Below are positions 44,610 through 52,429 of a DNA stretch of 64,000 bases, one piece after another. The DNA is from Cyclobacteriaceae bacterium (GTDB taxonomy: Bacteria; Bacteroidota; Bacteroidia; Cytophagales; Cyclobacteriaceae): assembly GCA_028285685.1 (NCBI GenBank), contig JANQOR010000009.1:62001-126000 (forward strand), written 5' to 3'. The number at the start of each line of letters is the position of its first letter. The stretch's first letter is position 1. Under the pieces are notes generated by a model. That model was given only the letters and a program-made list of their open reading frames with translations, did not search any database and was not told where the DNA came from. The position numbers were made by a program, and so were the translations under genes.

Positions 44610-47476
44610 TTCTTTTTGCGACGTAGGAATCCAATGATTATAAAAATCAGTACAGCTAACCAGAGCCAATTTCCAAACCACTTTGACTCAAACTCCAATG
44701 GTTCAGGATTCCCAGAAAAAACAAATCCGGCCCAATAGTACGGGTGTGCCTTGACCGGATCAGCATTTCTGACATAGCTCAGCTTTGCTTCTCTAAGCGC
44801 CTCATCCTTTCTCATCCCGCTTTTGAGATTTTTATAAAACTGAGTCATTAGCTCAGCGGTCGACTCATCGTTGACCGGCCATAAACTCATGACGATGTTT
44901 TGACATCCGGCGAAGGTGAAAGCCTTCGCAAGACTCTGAATTCCCTCTCCCTTTTGGAGTTTGCCAACTCCCGTGTTGCAGGCACTCAAAGTGACCAACT
45001 GAGCCTTGAAATTCTGGTTATAAAGCTCATATGCATAGATAGAACTGTCTCTATCATTCGATAAATACAATTCGGAACTCCCGGGTGAACTGTGACTTAC
45101 CTCAGCATGAGTGGCGAGGTGTATTATATCTGCCTGGCTCATTTTTTTCAGCATTGAAGCTTTTGAAAGTGTATTGATGTTCTCGCCACCGATGATCTCC
45201 CCAATCTGGCTCACTTCTTTTATCGAGCTGTACAGAGGCACTAAATTCTTTTTTTCACGGCTTGCGGATGCCACCAGTTGGTCTTCAGGGCTGAGTTCTG
45301 GCGCGAAGAGAGAAGCAGCTTGCACTTTTCCGGATTCTCGCTTGCTCAACATCATAGAGGCGGAAGGATAATACCTAATGTTATAACCTTCTATCATTGA
45401 GATTCCCTGTTCGTTTTTCAGCAATTCAAAAGGTAATGAAAATAGCTCGTTGTTTGGAACGATCGCAATCTTCTGGCCCGCGATTTCATTCTCCATAGAA
45501 CTGAGTCCAAGGATTTGATAAAGCTCCCTTGATTCCTGATCCACATCTGCTCGTGATTTAACACCATTAATGAAGGTCTGGACTTTTGAACTCAGCTCAA
45601 TAGAACTACCTCGCAACATTTTGAGTTTGTCTTTTGTGATCAAGAGTGAGATTACAACCGATTCTGGCTGTGCATAATTGGTCACATTGGTCATGTAAAT
45701 TATCGTTGCTTCATCTTCATCGAGACGTGTCTGAATTTCATTGGCTGAGATTTGCAAATCTGCAATTCGTTCGGAATAGTAGGAAGGGTATTCACTTTTT
45801 ATAATGGCAATCAGACTATCACGACTTGATTTTTTTGACACCAAAATGCTTGCTTCCTGTTCTTGATCGTTTTCAAGCTGTGCTATCTCAATTTCCAGAT
45901 TTTTCTTAAAATCAAGGATCTCACCAGGTACTTTTATTTGATCCTTCTTGAGAGCTAACACAAAGGCAGGAAAGGAAATGGAAGCTTTACTTTTTTCAGA
46001 AGTATACAGAAATCGATCTGCGTAGGAGATTTCACCTGTTGATTCAAATAGATAGAAAAAGAGGTCTGCAGCTGCTATGTAAAATTCGGTGTTGAGGTTT
46101 AAAAATGATTGCTGATCGGAATTGTACTCCAGATTGTTCCAATTTTCACTCATAAGTAAATCAACACGTTCGAACAACTCATTCCCCTGCTCCAGAGATT
46201 CTACTTCCCCGGTCTCATTGAATTGAGCAACTAAACTTGAAATAGCAGAAGTTGCCGCGTTGACGTAGAAGTTGAACAGCAAATCAGGAGCAGTGTTTCC
46301 GTTGGTAACCTTCGTATATAGATTCTCGGTGGCTTCAAACGTCTCAACGCATTCGCTCCACTGTCTATTCAAATAGTAGGCTTTTGCTAGAAGGTTCCAT
46401 GTACGAAGTTCGTTTTCACTTGAAGCTTTTGTAGCTTCCAGGTCGATGAGTTCAACGAATGCCTTGACTGCTTTGGCTGGCTCGCCGAGGTCTGCCTGAG
46501 CACTGGCATAGTTTATTGCAGAGCTGACGGTGGATGGATGATCTGATCCCAGTGCTGACTTTTTCAGCTCCCAAGCCTTGGCGGTGAAGTCGATCGCCTT
46601 GTCTCCATCTGAAAACAAGTATATTCTACCCAGGTTATTATAAATCTCTGCTATCTGATTCTCATTCAAAATGTCCTTTCCAGCATCCAGTTCTTCGATC
46701 GCATACTGAGCAGCAAGATCATACTCTTGTAGATTGTAGTAGGTCATCGAGAGGTTGCGGCAGGCTCTTGTATACCACCGCCTTGCAGCATCGTTGTTCG
46801 TGGCGAGTTGATACATCGCGTTCGCATAAGTGGACGCTTTTTCAAGTTGTCTCAGTCCGTTGTAGTAGTAGAATGCTGAATTGTACAGTCTTCCCCATTC
46901 GGTGTGATATGGGGGGTAAATTTCTTCGTAGATGTCAAGAGCTTTTAATAAGTATTCCTCAGCCTTCGCCAGTTGCTGTGTATTGATCAGAGACAAAATA
47001 TAATTTGCGTAGGCCTTGCCAGTTTTTTCGTGATTTCTTCCATAAAAGCCTTCCCAGGTCTCAAGCGCCTTGTAGTAGTATTCGGTAGCTGTTTGACGAT
47101 CTCTCCTGGCATTATCATTTAACCATCCTAGCCCAAAATACATCTCTCCAACTCCACTGCCAGCCTCACCCATCTTCGTCTTGGCAAGATCAAGATTGCT
47201 ATTCAGGCTGTCCTCCGCCAGCTCAACATCTCTCGTTTTCAGGAAATAGGAAACACACAGATAGTATTGACTTTGAAAAAATTTCTCCCAGTCTTGATTT
47301 GCTCTATGTCCTTCAATTGCTTTGTTTAGATAGAAGGTGCCACTGTCAATCTGAAATGACATGATCAGATTAGCTCCTTTTCTGGAGTAAAGATCTAGGG
47401 TTTCCCGATCAGTTTGACCATAACTAACAAAACAGCACGCAAGTGCAAGAGGAATTGTGGCTAAATAACTTCTCAT
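44600..47476 (-). CDS. Exported, membrane-anchored TPR-CHAT caspase-like protease
   Basis: 958 residues. A signal peptide (MRSYLATIPLALACCFVSYGQ) is followed by about 12 TPR-like helices pairs (for example EMYFGLGWLNDNARRDRQTATEYYYKALETWEG and AEIYNNLGRIYLFSDGDKAIDF). A coiled region and a CHAT domain come next, with the catalytic dyad His790 in IIHLATHAE and Cys833 in VTLSACNTGVG. A final helix (WLWLAVLIFIIIGFL) with RRKKNQS behind it anchors the protein. The charge pattern places TPR and CHAT in the periplasm. CHAT is the caspase-like protease fold of Csx29 and separase. The proximity of an ECF sigma and anti-sigma suggests that it cleaves or controls the anti-sigma-like protein. Confidence 0.9.
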   Translation of the reverse strand: MRSYLATIPLALACCFVSYGQTDRETLDLYSRKGANLIMSFQIDSGTFYLNKAIEGHRANQDWEKFFQSQYYLCVSYFLKTRDVELAEDSLNSNLDLAKTKMGEAGSGVGEMYFGLGWLNDNARRDRQTATEYYYKALETWEGFYGRNHEKTGKAYANYILSLINTQQLAKAEEYLLKALDIYEEIYPPYHTEWGRLYNSAFYYYNGLRQLEKASTYANAMYQLATNNDAARRWYTRACRNLSMTYYNLQEYDLAAQYAIEELDAGKDILNENQIAEIYNNLGRIYLFSDGDKAIDFTAKAWELKKSALGSDHPSTVSSAINYASAQADLGEPAKAVKAFVELIDLEATKASSENELRTWNLLAKAYYLNRQWSECVETFEATENLYTKVTNGNTAPDLLFNFYVNAATSAISSLVAQFNETGEVESLEQGNELFERVDLLMSENWNNLEYNSDQQSFLNLNTEFYIAAADLFFYLFESTGEISYADRFLYTSEKSKASISFPAFVLALKKDQIKVPGEILDFKKNLEIEIAQLENDQEQEASILVSKKSSRDSLIAIIKSEYPSYYSERIADLQISANEIQTRLDEDEATIIYMTNVTNYAQPESVVISLLITKDKLKMLRGSSIELSSKVQTFINGVKSRADVDQESRELYQILGLSSMENEIAGQKIAIVPNNELFSLPFELLKNEQGISMIEGYNIRYYPSASMMLSKRESGKVQAASLFAPELSPEDQLVASASREKKNLVPLYSSIKEVSQIGEIIGGENINTLSKASMLKKMSQADIIHLATHAEVSHSSPGSSELYLSNDRDSSIYAYELYNQNFKAQLVTLSACNTGVGKLQKGEGIQSLAKAFTFAGCQNIVMSLWPVNDESTAELMTQFYKNLKSGMRKDEALREAKLSYVRNADPVKAHPYYWAGFVFSGNPEPLEFESKWFGNWLWLAVLIFIIIGFLRRKKNQS

Positions 47477-47544
47477 GATAGGCAGCTATGATTTTAAAGT
47501 TACCGATTAGCCACAACATTGCAAACCGAGTGAAAACTCTAAAC

Positions 47545-47904
47545 TTAAGTCCGGGGCTCTTCGATCCTGCGAGCCGCAAACACGAGCCAAATCAAGTAGG
47601 ATATCAAAAAGATGATCACACCATAAATCGTGGAGATCATAGAGACCTTTATGCCAGCGGCTAGGATGGAAGGGGAAACAGCTCCGACAGCCTCAATTGC
47701 GTTGAACGCACTAAACAGACCTAGTAACTGCCCGAAAATACCCGTAACCATTGCGAAAACCCCCATCGATTTGATAAGGTCCAGATCTCTTTTGGTTGGC
47801 GAATCCCGGAAGTAATATCGAATTGCGAAGAAGGCGACACCAATTAATTGCAGTGTAAGAATGCCCATGAAGAGCGGACCCCCCATTTTGAATAATTCCA
47901 TCAT
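47545..47904 (-). CDS. Short MotA/TolQ/ExbB-like proton-channel family protein
   Basis: 119 residues, far shorter than the usual 200-240. It has three helices: GPLFMGILTLQLIGVAFFAIRYYF, GVFAMVTGIFGQLLGLFSAFNAIEAVGAVSPSILAAG and MISTIYGVIIFLISYLIWLVFAARR. The loop AIEAVGAVSPSILAAGIKVSM resembles the conserved ExbB/TolQ segment that precedes the third helix. There is no ExbD partner near it. It lies 68 bases upstream of the CHAT gene on the same strand and may be transcribed with it, so it could be a membrane partner of that protease. Confidence 0.72.
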   Translation of the reverse strand: MMELFKMGGPLFMGILTLQLIGVAFFAIRYYFRDSPTKRDLDLIKSMGVFAMVTGIFGQLLGLFSAFNAIEAVGAVSPSILAAGIKVSMISTIYGVIIFLISYLIWLVFAARRIEEPRT

Positions 47905-48016
47905 TTGAATTTATATTTTAAATTAAACATAGGAGCAAAGCAACTTTTCAGAAGGGATTCATGAAAGGTCGTATCCGCCGAGCAACTGGTCGTTCGTCTA
48001 TTTTCTTTTATATTCT

Positions 48017-48799
48017 TTGACGATTGATGGAAATTCACAGGAAAAAGATTTGAATACAAAGCAACAGGCAGGTTTTTGGATTATCGTCATAGTAGTATTA
48101 ATGCTGCTTTTCAGCACCTCACTGAACGGGCTCGTGATCTCATTCTATTTCGTTTGTTTCCTGCTACCGGTGGTTGTAGGCACCTCCTACTTCTTCAACG
48201 AGTACCTGGTGCCTAGATTTTTGCTCAAGGGCTTTCGCTGGAAGTTCGCGCTCTACTTCGCCTACTTGCTGATTGTGTCTGTTTACCTTGAAATGCTGGT
48301 AATGATTTTGGCTTTTATCATCCTGGCTGACTATCGAATAGAGAATCTGGGAAAAATTGTTGGGGATATCTATCTAATGGCCATCATCCTGTATCTCGTG
48401 GTGTTTGCAAATGGCCTGGTGAAAATCACTAAAAGTTTAAGACTAAGCCAGGTAAGGATTTCACAATTGGAGGAAGCTCAAGAAAAAGAGCAGACGGAGT
48501 ATCTCCAAGTTCGAATTGATCGCAGAAATGCCCAAATCAAGATTGATGAGGTTGTCTTCATTGAAAGCCTCAGCGATTACGTTAAGGTTCACACTAAGGA
48601 TGATGTACAGGTTACGAAAGAGAAAATTAGCGCTATAGAAAAGTTACTGCCAGGCCGATTTATTCGGATTCATCGCTCCTTTATCGTTAACAGGGATTAC
48701 ATAAAGTCCTATAATCGTGAAATAGTTGAATTGAATAAAACTATGCTTCCAATAGGTAGAAAGTACAAAAAGCAGGTAGTAGAAATTTTTGAGTCGTGA
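48017..48799 (+). CDS. LytTR-family DNA-binding regulator with four membrane helices
   Basis: 260 residues from a TTG start. Helices include AGFWIIVIVVLMLLFSTSLN, ISFYFVCFLLPVVVGTSYFF, ALYFAYLLIVSVYLEMLVMILAFIIL and GDIYLMAIILYLVVFANGL. A short coiled linker leads into a LytTR domain (IKIDEVVFIESLSDYVKVHTKDD, VTKEKISAIEKLLPGRFIRIHRSFIVNRDYIKSYN, TMLPIGRKYKKQVVEIF). It is a membrane-bound transcription factor of the type usual in Bacteroidota, often partnered with a histidine kinase or none. Its stop is one base from the end of the convergent secreted gene. Confidence 0.88.
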   Translation: MTIDGNSQEKDLNTKQQAGFWIIVIVVLMLLFSTSLNGLVISFYFVCFLLPVVVGTSYFFNEYLVPRFLLKGFRWKFALYFAYLLIVSVYLEMLVMILAFIILADYRIENLGKIVGDIYLMAIILYLVVFANGLVKITKSLRLSQVRISQLEEAQEKEQTEYLQVRIDRRNAQIKIDEVVFIESLSDYVKVHTKDDVQVTKEKISAIEKLLPGRFIRIHRSFIVNRDYIKSYNREIVELNKTMLPIGRKYKKQVVEIFES

Positions 48800-48800
48800 A

Positions 48801-49667
48801 CTACTTTCTATAAAATAGTTTACCACTGAATGTAAAGGAGTTTGCCGTTTCAAGGCCAATAACATCCTCGGCATTTTCAACATTTTGAAGAATGATCCGG
48901 TCACCAGTAGCTAGTTGATACTTTTTGGACATGACTCCTTCATTTGAAATGCTTGTCAGGTAAAAAAGATTATCCGCAGGGGAGTAGACAAAGTAGTTCT
49001 CGGAATCATTGGAGCTTAGTGAGATTACATTTTCAAACTTTGGAGTGGTTTGAATCTCGTCACCTTCGTCATTCATGAAAGACCCACTCATAGTTTCGAA
49101 GATTTTGACTTTGTTCTCTTGGATGTTTTCGGATGCGTAAACCCTGGTGGAGGCAATGATCGCTTCCTGTAGTTTGGCTTGTACTGATTCTGCGTAGTCT
49201 GCAATGCTGTCAATCAGGAAAGTGGGCAAGGAGATTTGAACAAACGAAACATCTGTGCCTGCTCTGTCATTGATTTTGTGATGTATGTTCCGTTTGCGTC
49301 CAAAGGTCCTCATGTCGATCAACTTTCCCTTCACAATGCGTCCTTGATCCTTTTCAATTTCGCTGATTTTAATTTGATAGGGATTTATATCCTGAAGTTT
49401 GAAAGTCCGTGTGTGAAAGGTTTTTTCTCTAATGCTCGCAGATCGTGGGTTGCCGGTGAGGGTGTTTTTGATGGTCACTTCCTTCTGTTCATTTACATAG
49501 AACTTGTTTATCCACCATTTTTGAGCGTGCCCATCATGATAGGTATAATTAAGTTTTGTGTTAAGCCACTCTACTGCTTCTTGGACTGTACTTTCATCAT
49601 CGCTGGCTGATTGTGCTGCTAAGATCGTAGGTAGCAGCATAAGGAGAATTATGGTGAGTTTATTCAT
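48801..49667 (-). CDS. Secreted protein of unknown function
   Basis: About 288 residues beginning at MNKLTIILLMLLPTILAAQ, a signal peptide. The mature protein contains ESTVQEAVEWLNTKLNYTYHDG, then a beta-rich segment and a C-terminal region (YFVYSPADNLFYLTSISNEGVMS). I do not recognise a family. The start overlaps the end of the nitrilase gene by 8 bases, so it is probably the last gene of the OsmC-nitrilase operon, although its likely export sets it apart from them. Confidence 0.65.
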   Translation of the reverse strand: MNKLTIILLMLLPTILAAQSASDDESTVQEAVEWLNTKLNYTYHDGHAQKWWINKFYVNEQKEVTIKNTLTGNPRSASIREKTFHTRTFKLQDINPYQIKISEIEKDQGRIVKGKLIDMRTFGRKRNIHHKINDRAGTDVSFVQISLPTFLIDSIADYAESVQAKLQEAIIASTRVYASENIQENKVKIFETMSGSFMNDEGDEIQTTPKFENVISLSSNDSENYFVYSPADNLFYLTSISNEGVMSKKYQLATGDRIILQNVENAEDVIGLETANSFTFSGKLFYRK

Positions 49668-50610
49668 CTTTAATAACGGACTGCCGCTCTTTATTGACAT
49701 GTAATTTTAGCACATCCGGTCGTGAGTAGTGACCTGAGGGATCAAAATTTTGCCTTTCTTCGCGAACTTTTTTATGTTCTATTACAGCCGTTATTAACTT
49801 TTCCTCGTCCACGAATGGCTCAACCACCCAGCTACCATCCGGTGCTGCCAGACATGTTCCTCCGTTGGCCAGAGTTTCGTTCGTGTTTTGTTTCATTAGA
49901 TCCTGGTGTGGAAAATCTTCCGGAATGTCCTCCGGCCGGAACAGGCCTGAGACTCCAATCACATACGACCGAGATTCTTGTGCGATCATTGGGATTAGCC
50001 TTTCAGTGTTTCGTTTGTTTCCTGGCCAAATGGAGACATGAAGATCTTCTCCTTGAGCATACATCGCTGCCCTGGCCAAAGGCATCCAATTTTCCCAGCA
50101 GTTTAGCCCACCAATCGTGAATGGGGGAAGCGGATGCGTCACAAGCCCATTTCCATCACCTGGACTCCAGGACAGACGTTCTTCGTAGGTAGGCATTAGT
50201 TTTCGATGTACCGATTTGATTTCACCTTTTTGGTCGACATAAACCATCGAACAGTACAAGCTATGCCCGCCACGATCCGATGGACGTTCGATCGTACCCA
50301 GGTAAATAGAAATTTCTTTATCAGCAGCGAGTTTGCGCAGGGAATCCAGGTGTCCTTCCTCAATCGAAATGGCTTGATCCATGTAGTGAGCATGGATTTC
50401 TTTTTGTGTGCTCGAATTGAACTCTGCGCCGTTGGTTCGGTCTATCCAGAATGGATAGCCCGGTAAAAGGGCTTCTCCAAAAACGACAAGCTTCGCGTTT
50501 TCTCCTGCTGCTTTTGTAACATAATCCTGCACTTTCTCGAGTGTCTTTTCTCGATTCAACCAAACGGGGGCTATTTGTGCAAGCGCTATGGTTAACTGAT
50601 CCTTAGACAT
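49660..50610 (-). CDS. Nitrilase-family carbon-nitrogen hydrolase
   Basis: 316 residues from the ATG at 50610. The catalytic triad is complete: Glu46 in VVFGEALLPGYP, Lys137 in HRKLMPTYEER and Cys171 in GLNCWENWMPLAR. The NCWENWMPLARAAMYAQGEDLHVSIWPGN segment is that of the aliphatic nitrilase/cyanide hydratase branch, which converts nitriles to acids and ammonia. The preceding OsmC gene ends 2 bases before, so these are one operon. Substrate is not known. Confidence 0.93.
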   Translation of the reverse strand: MSKDQLTIALAQIAPVWLNREKTLEKVQDYVTKAAGENAKLVVFGEALLPGYPFWIDRTNGAEFNSSTQKEIHAHYMDQAISIEEGHLDSLRKLAADKEISIYLGTIERPSDRGGHSLYCSMVYVDQKGEIKSVHRKLMPTYEERLSWSPGDGNGLVTHPLPPFTIGGLNCWENWMPLARAAMYAQGEDLHVSIWPGNKRNTERLIPMIAQESRSYVIGVSGLFRPEDIPEDFPHQDLMKQNTNETLANGGTCLAAPDGSWVVEPFVDEEKLITAVIEHKKVREERQNFDPSGHYSRPDVLKLHVNKERQSVIKDE

Positions 50611-50612
50611 TT

Positions 50613-51017
50613 TTATTCTCTTATGATCTCGACCGAATGTGTTTGATCGGCGCTGATAGAGGCGGCAACTGAACAATATTTCGTTGTCGCCAAATCTACG
50701 ATCCTGTCTGCCTCTTCTTGGGTGAGATCGGGTGAGGTGATGATGTACTTCATATGGATTTTGGTGAATCCACGTGGATGCTCATCCCGTCGTTCTCCAG
50801 TTGTCTCTGCTTTGAGGTCAACAAAAGTTTTGCGTCGCTTCTTCACCATAGAAACAATGTCGACTGCTGCACATGCTGAGAGTGCTGAGAGCAATAGCTG
50901 TGTAGGGGATTGATGTTGCTTCTGATCCGCCGGCAACATGTCAATTTCGACCGTATTTCCTGTTTCATTGACGGTCGTGAACTCTTCGTCTCCTTTGTAT
51001 GATAATTCTACTTTCAT
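50613..51017 (-). CDS. OsmC-family peroxidase-like protein
   Basis: 134 residues. The two redox cysteines of the family are present, Cys49 in LLSALSACAAVDIV and Cys115 in TTKYCSVAASI. The SPTQLLLSALSACAAVD block is diagnostic, as is the DAEVTGERR-like RRDEHPRGFTKIH stretch. OsmC/Ohr proteins reduce organic hydroperoxides. It begins the operon with the nitrilase. The gene starts only 9 bases after the left repeat of the DUF559 cassette, so that insertion may supply or interrupt its promoter. Confidence 0.9.
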   Translation of the reverse strand: MKVELSYKGDEEFTTVNETGNTVEIDMLPADQKQHQSPTQLLLSALSACAAVDIVSMVKKRRKTFVDLKAETTGERRDEHPRGFTKIHMKYIITSPDLTQEEADRIVDLATTKYCSVAASISADQTHSVEIIRE

Positions 51018-51025
51018 ATGGTAAA

Positions 51026-51093
51026 GTTAACTCACCCTCAATTCCTTTCGGAAATTTCATTTCTCTTTTAAGTGCAGCTTAAGGGGAGAGTAC
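51026..51093. repeat. Left repeat of the DUF559 cassette
   Basis: It contains the hairpin TTCC-TTTC-GGAA and a second stem between CTCTTTTAAG and CTTAAGGGGAG with G-U pairs. Its right end encodes the last residues (VLSP) and TAA stop of the DUF559 protein. It is diverged from the right repeat but clearly homologous. Confidence 0.6.
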
Positions 51094-51435
51094 ATCAACC
51101 AATTTTTTCTCAACATCATTCCAATTGTTTAAAATTTCGTGATTTTTAATCCGGATAATAGTAAAGCCCATTTCAATAAGAATGCTTTCTCTTATTCGAT
51201 CATATTCAACCTGTTGTTGGTGAATTTCACCGTCGATTTCGATAATGAGTTTGTGTTGATGGCAATAAAAGTCAGCAATGAAGTATGATCGACTTTCATG
51301 TTCAATGATGAACTGTCTGTTGAACTTTAGTCCCGAGAACCTTCTATTGCGGACTTGCATCCAAAAGAATTTTTCAGCCTTAGTTTGATTCTTTCTGAGT
51401 TCACGAGCGTAGTTGAGAATCTGTTTGTATTGCAT
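51079..51435 (-). CDS. DUF559 family PD-(D/E)XK nuclease-like protein
   Basis: 118 residues from the ATG at 51435. The fold motifs are clear: LRKNQTKAEKFFWMQVRNRRFSGLKFNRQFII, then YFIADFYCHQHKLIIEIDGEIH carrying the D...ExD acidic cluster, and a C-terminal strand GFTIIRIKNHEIL. DUF559 is related to Vsr-type mismatch endonucleases and to many homing or mobile nucleases. The longer in-frame start at 51519 would include sequence of the right repeat (the phrase NSPLTPLLKERGK), which is not part of the domain. The stop codon falls in the left repeat. Confidence 0.88.
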   Translation of the reverse strand: MQYKQILNYARELRKNQTKAEKFFWMQVRNRRFSGLKFNRQFIIEHESRSYFIADFYCHQHKLIIEIDGEIHQQQVEYDRIRESILIEMGFTIIRIKNHEILNNWNDVEKKLVDVLSP

Positions 51436-51443
51436 AGCATTTG

Positions 51444-51518
51444 GGTTTAACTCACCCCGTTCCGATTGCCATCGGAACTTCCCCCTCTCTTTTAAGAGAG
51501 GGGTTAGGGGAGAGTTCA
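51444..51518. repeat. Right repeat of the DUF559 cassette
   Basis: It contains CCGAT-TGCC-ATCGG and CCCTCTCTT-TT-AAGAGAGGG, a 9-base-pair stem with a minimal loop, followed by GGTTAGGGGAGAGT. It ends at the stop codon of the upstream gene (51516-51518), whose last base pair is part of the repeat boundary. Confidence 0.65.
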
Positions 51519-52241
51519 CTCCACCTTCCCCGCCAGCGTATCATGATGTTCTAAAAGCAAGGAACGCAAATAGCTCCCGATAAAGTTCACTCCCTCGAAT
51601 CCGGCATCCTTGGCGGCCTGATCTTCCACTTCAAAGGGGGTGTCCGGACCTGCAAAGTCATGCATGTCTTCATACCACCCTAGTGTGAAAATATCCCAGG
51701 AAGGTCCGAAAACTCTCTTGAAAATGAAATTTGGACGGTGATCGAACTTGGAATAGAAAACGTTTTCCATTTCCCGTTGCTTCAGCAATTCCGCCTGCTT
51801 CCCTGCCAGCGCTGTGAAAATTTCAATATGGAATAAATTGAAATTCTCCATTGCAGGAGTGAATTGGCTCAAAGATGGCCCGGTGACAATCGCTTCCTCC
51901 TGAAAAGAGACCAAATCGAAAAACGAATCACCGTACGGCTTTTCAATTGAATTTGATCCGGACCTTCTACTCATTTCTTCACTTGAGAAATATTCGCTTA
52001 GCGACGAAATAGGTGTGATGACCATTAGGTCCCAGTGATCTCCCTGGCTATGTCGTAGCAAGTAAGGTTTCTGATCTTGATAGTTCTGATAGTTAGAATT
52101 GTCAGACTTTATCACATCGATGAGTTCAAGCAGGCTGCCTGGCTTTGCACGAAGTAAGGATACTTTATATAGCTGATCTTGATTTTGTGCATGCAATTGC
52201 ACAGAGGTGATCGTGATTGCTAGGAGAAGGAATTGTTTCAT
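51516..52241 (-). CDS. Secreted protein with two NIPSNAP/dimeric-barrel-like halves, function unknown
   Basis: 241 residues. A signal peptide (MKQFLLLAITITSVQLHAQ) is followed by two similar halves with the pattern LYKVSLLRAKPGSLLELIDVIKSDN and FHIEIFTALAGKQAELLKQREMEN. Each is then followed by a strand with DHWDLMVITPIS and WDIFTLGWYEDM. This resembles a ferredoxin-like alpha/beta barrel duplicated in one chain, as in NIPSNAP or ABM-like proteins, but I cannot name the family with certainty. Its stop lies at the edge of the DUF559 cassette repeat. Confidence 0.65.
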   Translation of the reverse strand: MKQFLLLAITITSVQLHAQNQDQLYKVSLLRAKPGSLLELIDVIKSDNSNYQNYQDQKPYLLRHSQGDHWDLMVITPISSLSEYFSSEEMSRRSGSNSIEKPYGDSFFDLVSFQEEAIVTGPSLSQFTPAMENFNLFHIEIFTALAGKQAELLKQREMENVFYSKFDHRPNFIFKRVFGPSWDIFTLGWYEDMHDFAGPDTPFEVEDQAAKDAGFEGVNFIGSYLRSLLLEHHDTLAGKVE

Positions 52242-52429
52242 TTTATATGAATTGATTTTTACTAAAATAGAGGATCATAGCTCATTTTGCTGGACCTGCG
52301 CTGCACTAATTTTAGTTTTCTAAGCAACATTCTGAAAATGTAGCGTCTATAAAATCAGTGGAGTATACCACTAATTCGACTGTGACGTTTTTTAATTTTA
52401 TCAATTGATACAGCTTAATGTGAAACTGC

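Larger units (their letters stand above)
51026..51518. mobile_element. DUF559 cassette bounded by direct repeats with hairpins
   Basis: A 493-base unit carries a DUF559 nuclease gene between a 68-base left repeat (51026-51093) and a 75-base right repeat (51444-51518). The repeats lie in the same orientation and share TTAACTCACCC, a TTCC/GGAA hairpin, CTCTTTTAAG and GGGGAGAGT. The cassette sits exactly between the OsmC gene and the end of the upstream gene. It looks like a mobile or spreading unit, but no target duplication could be proven. Confidence 0.5.
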
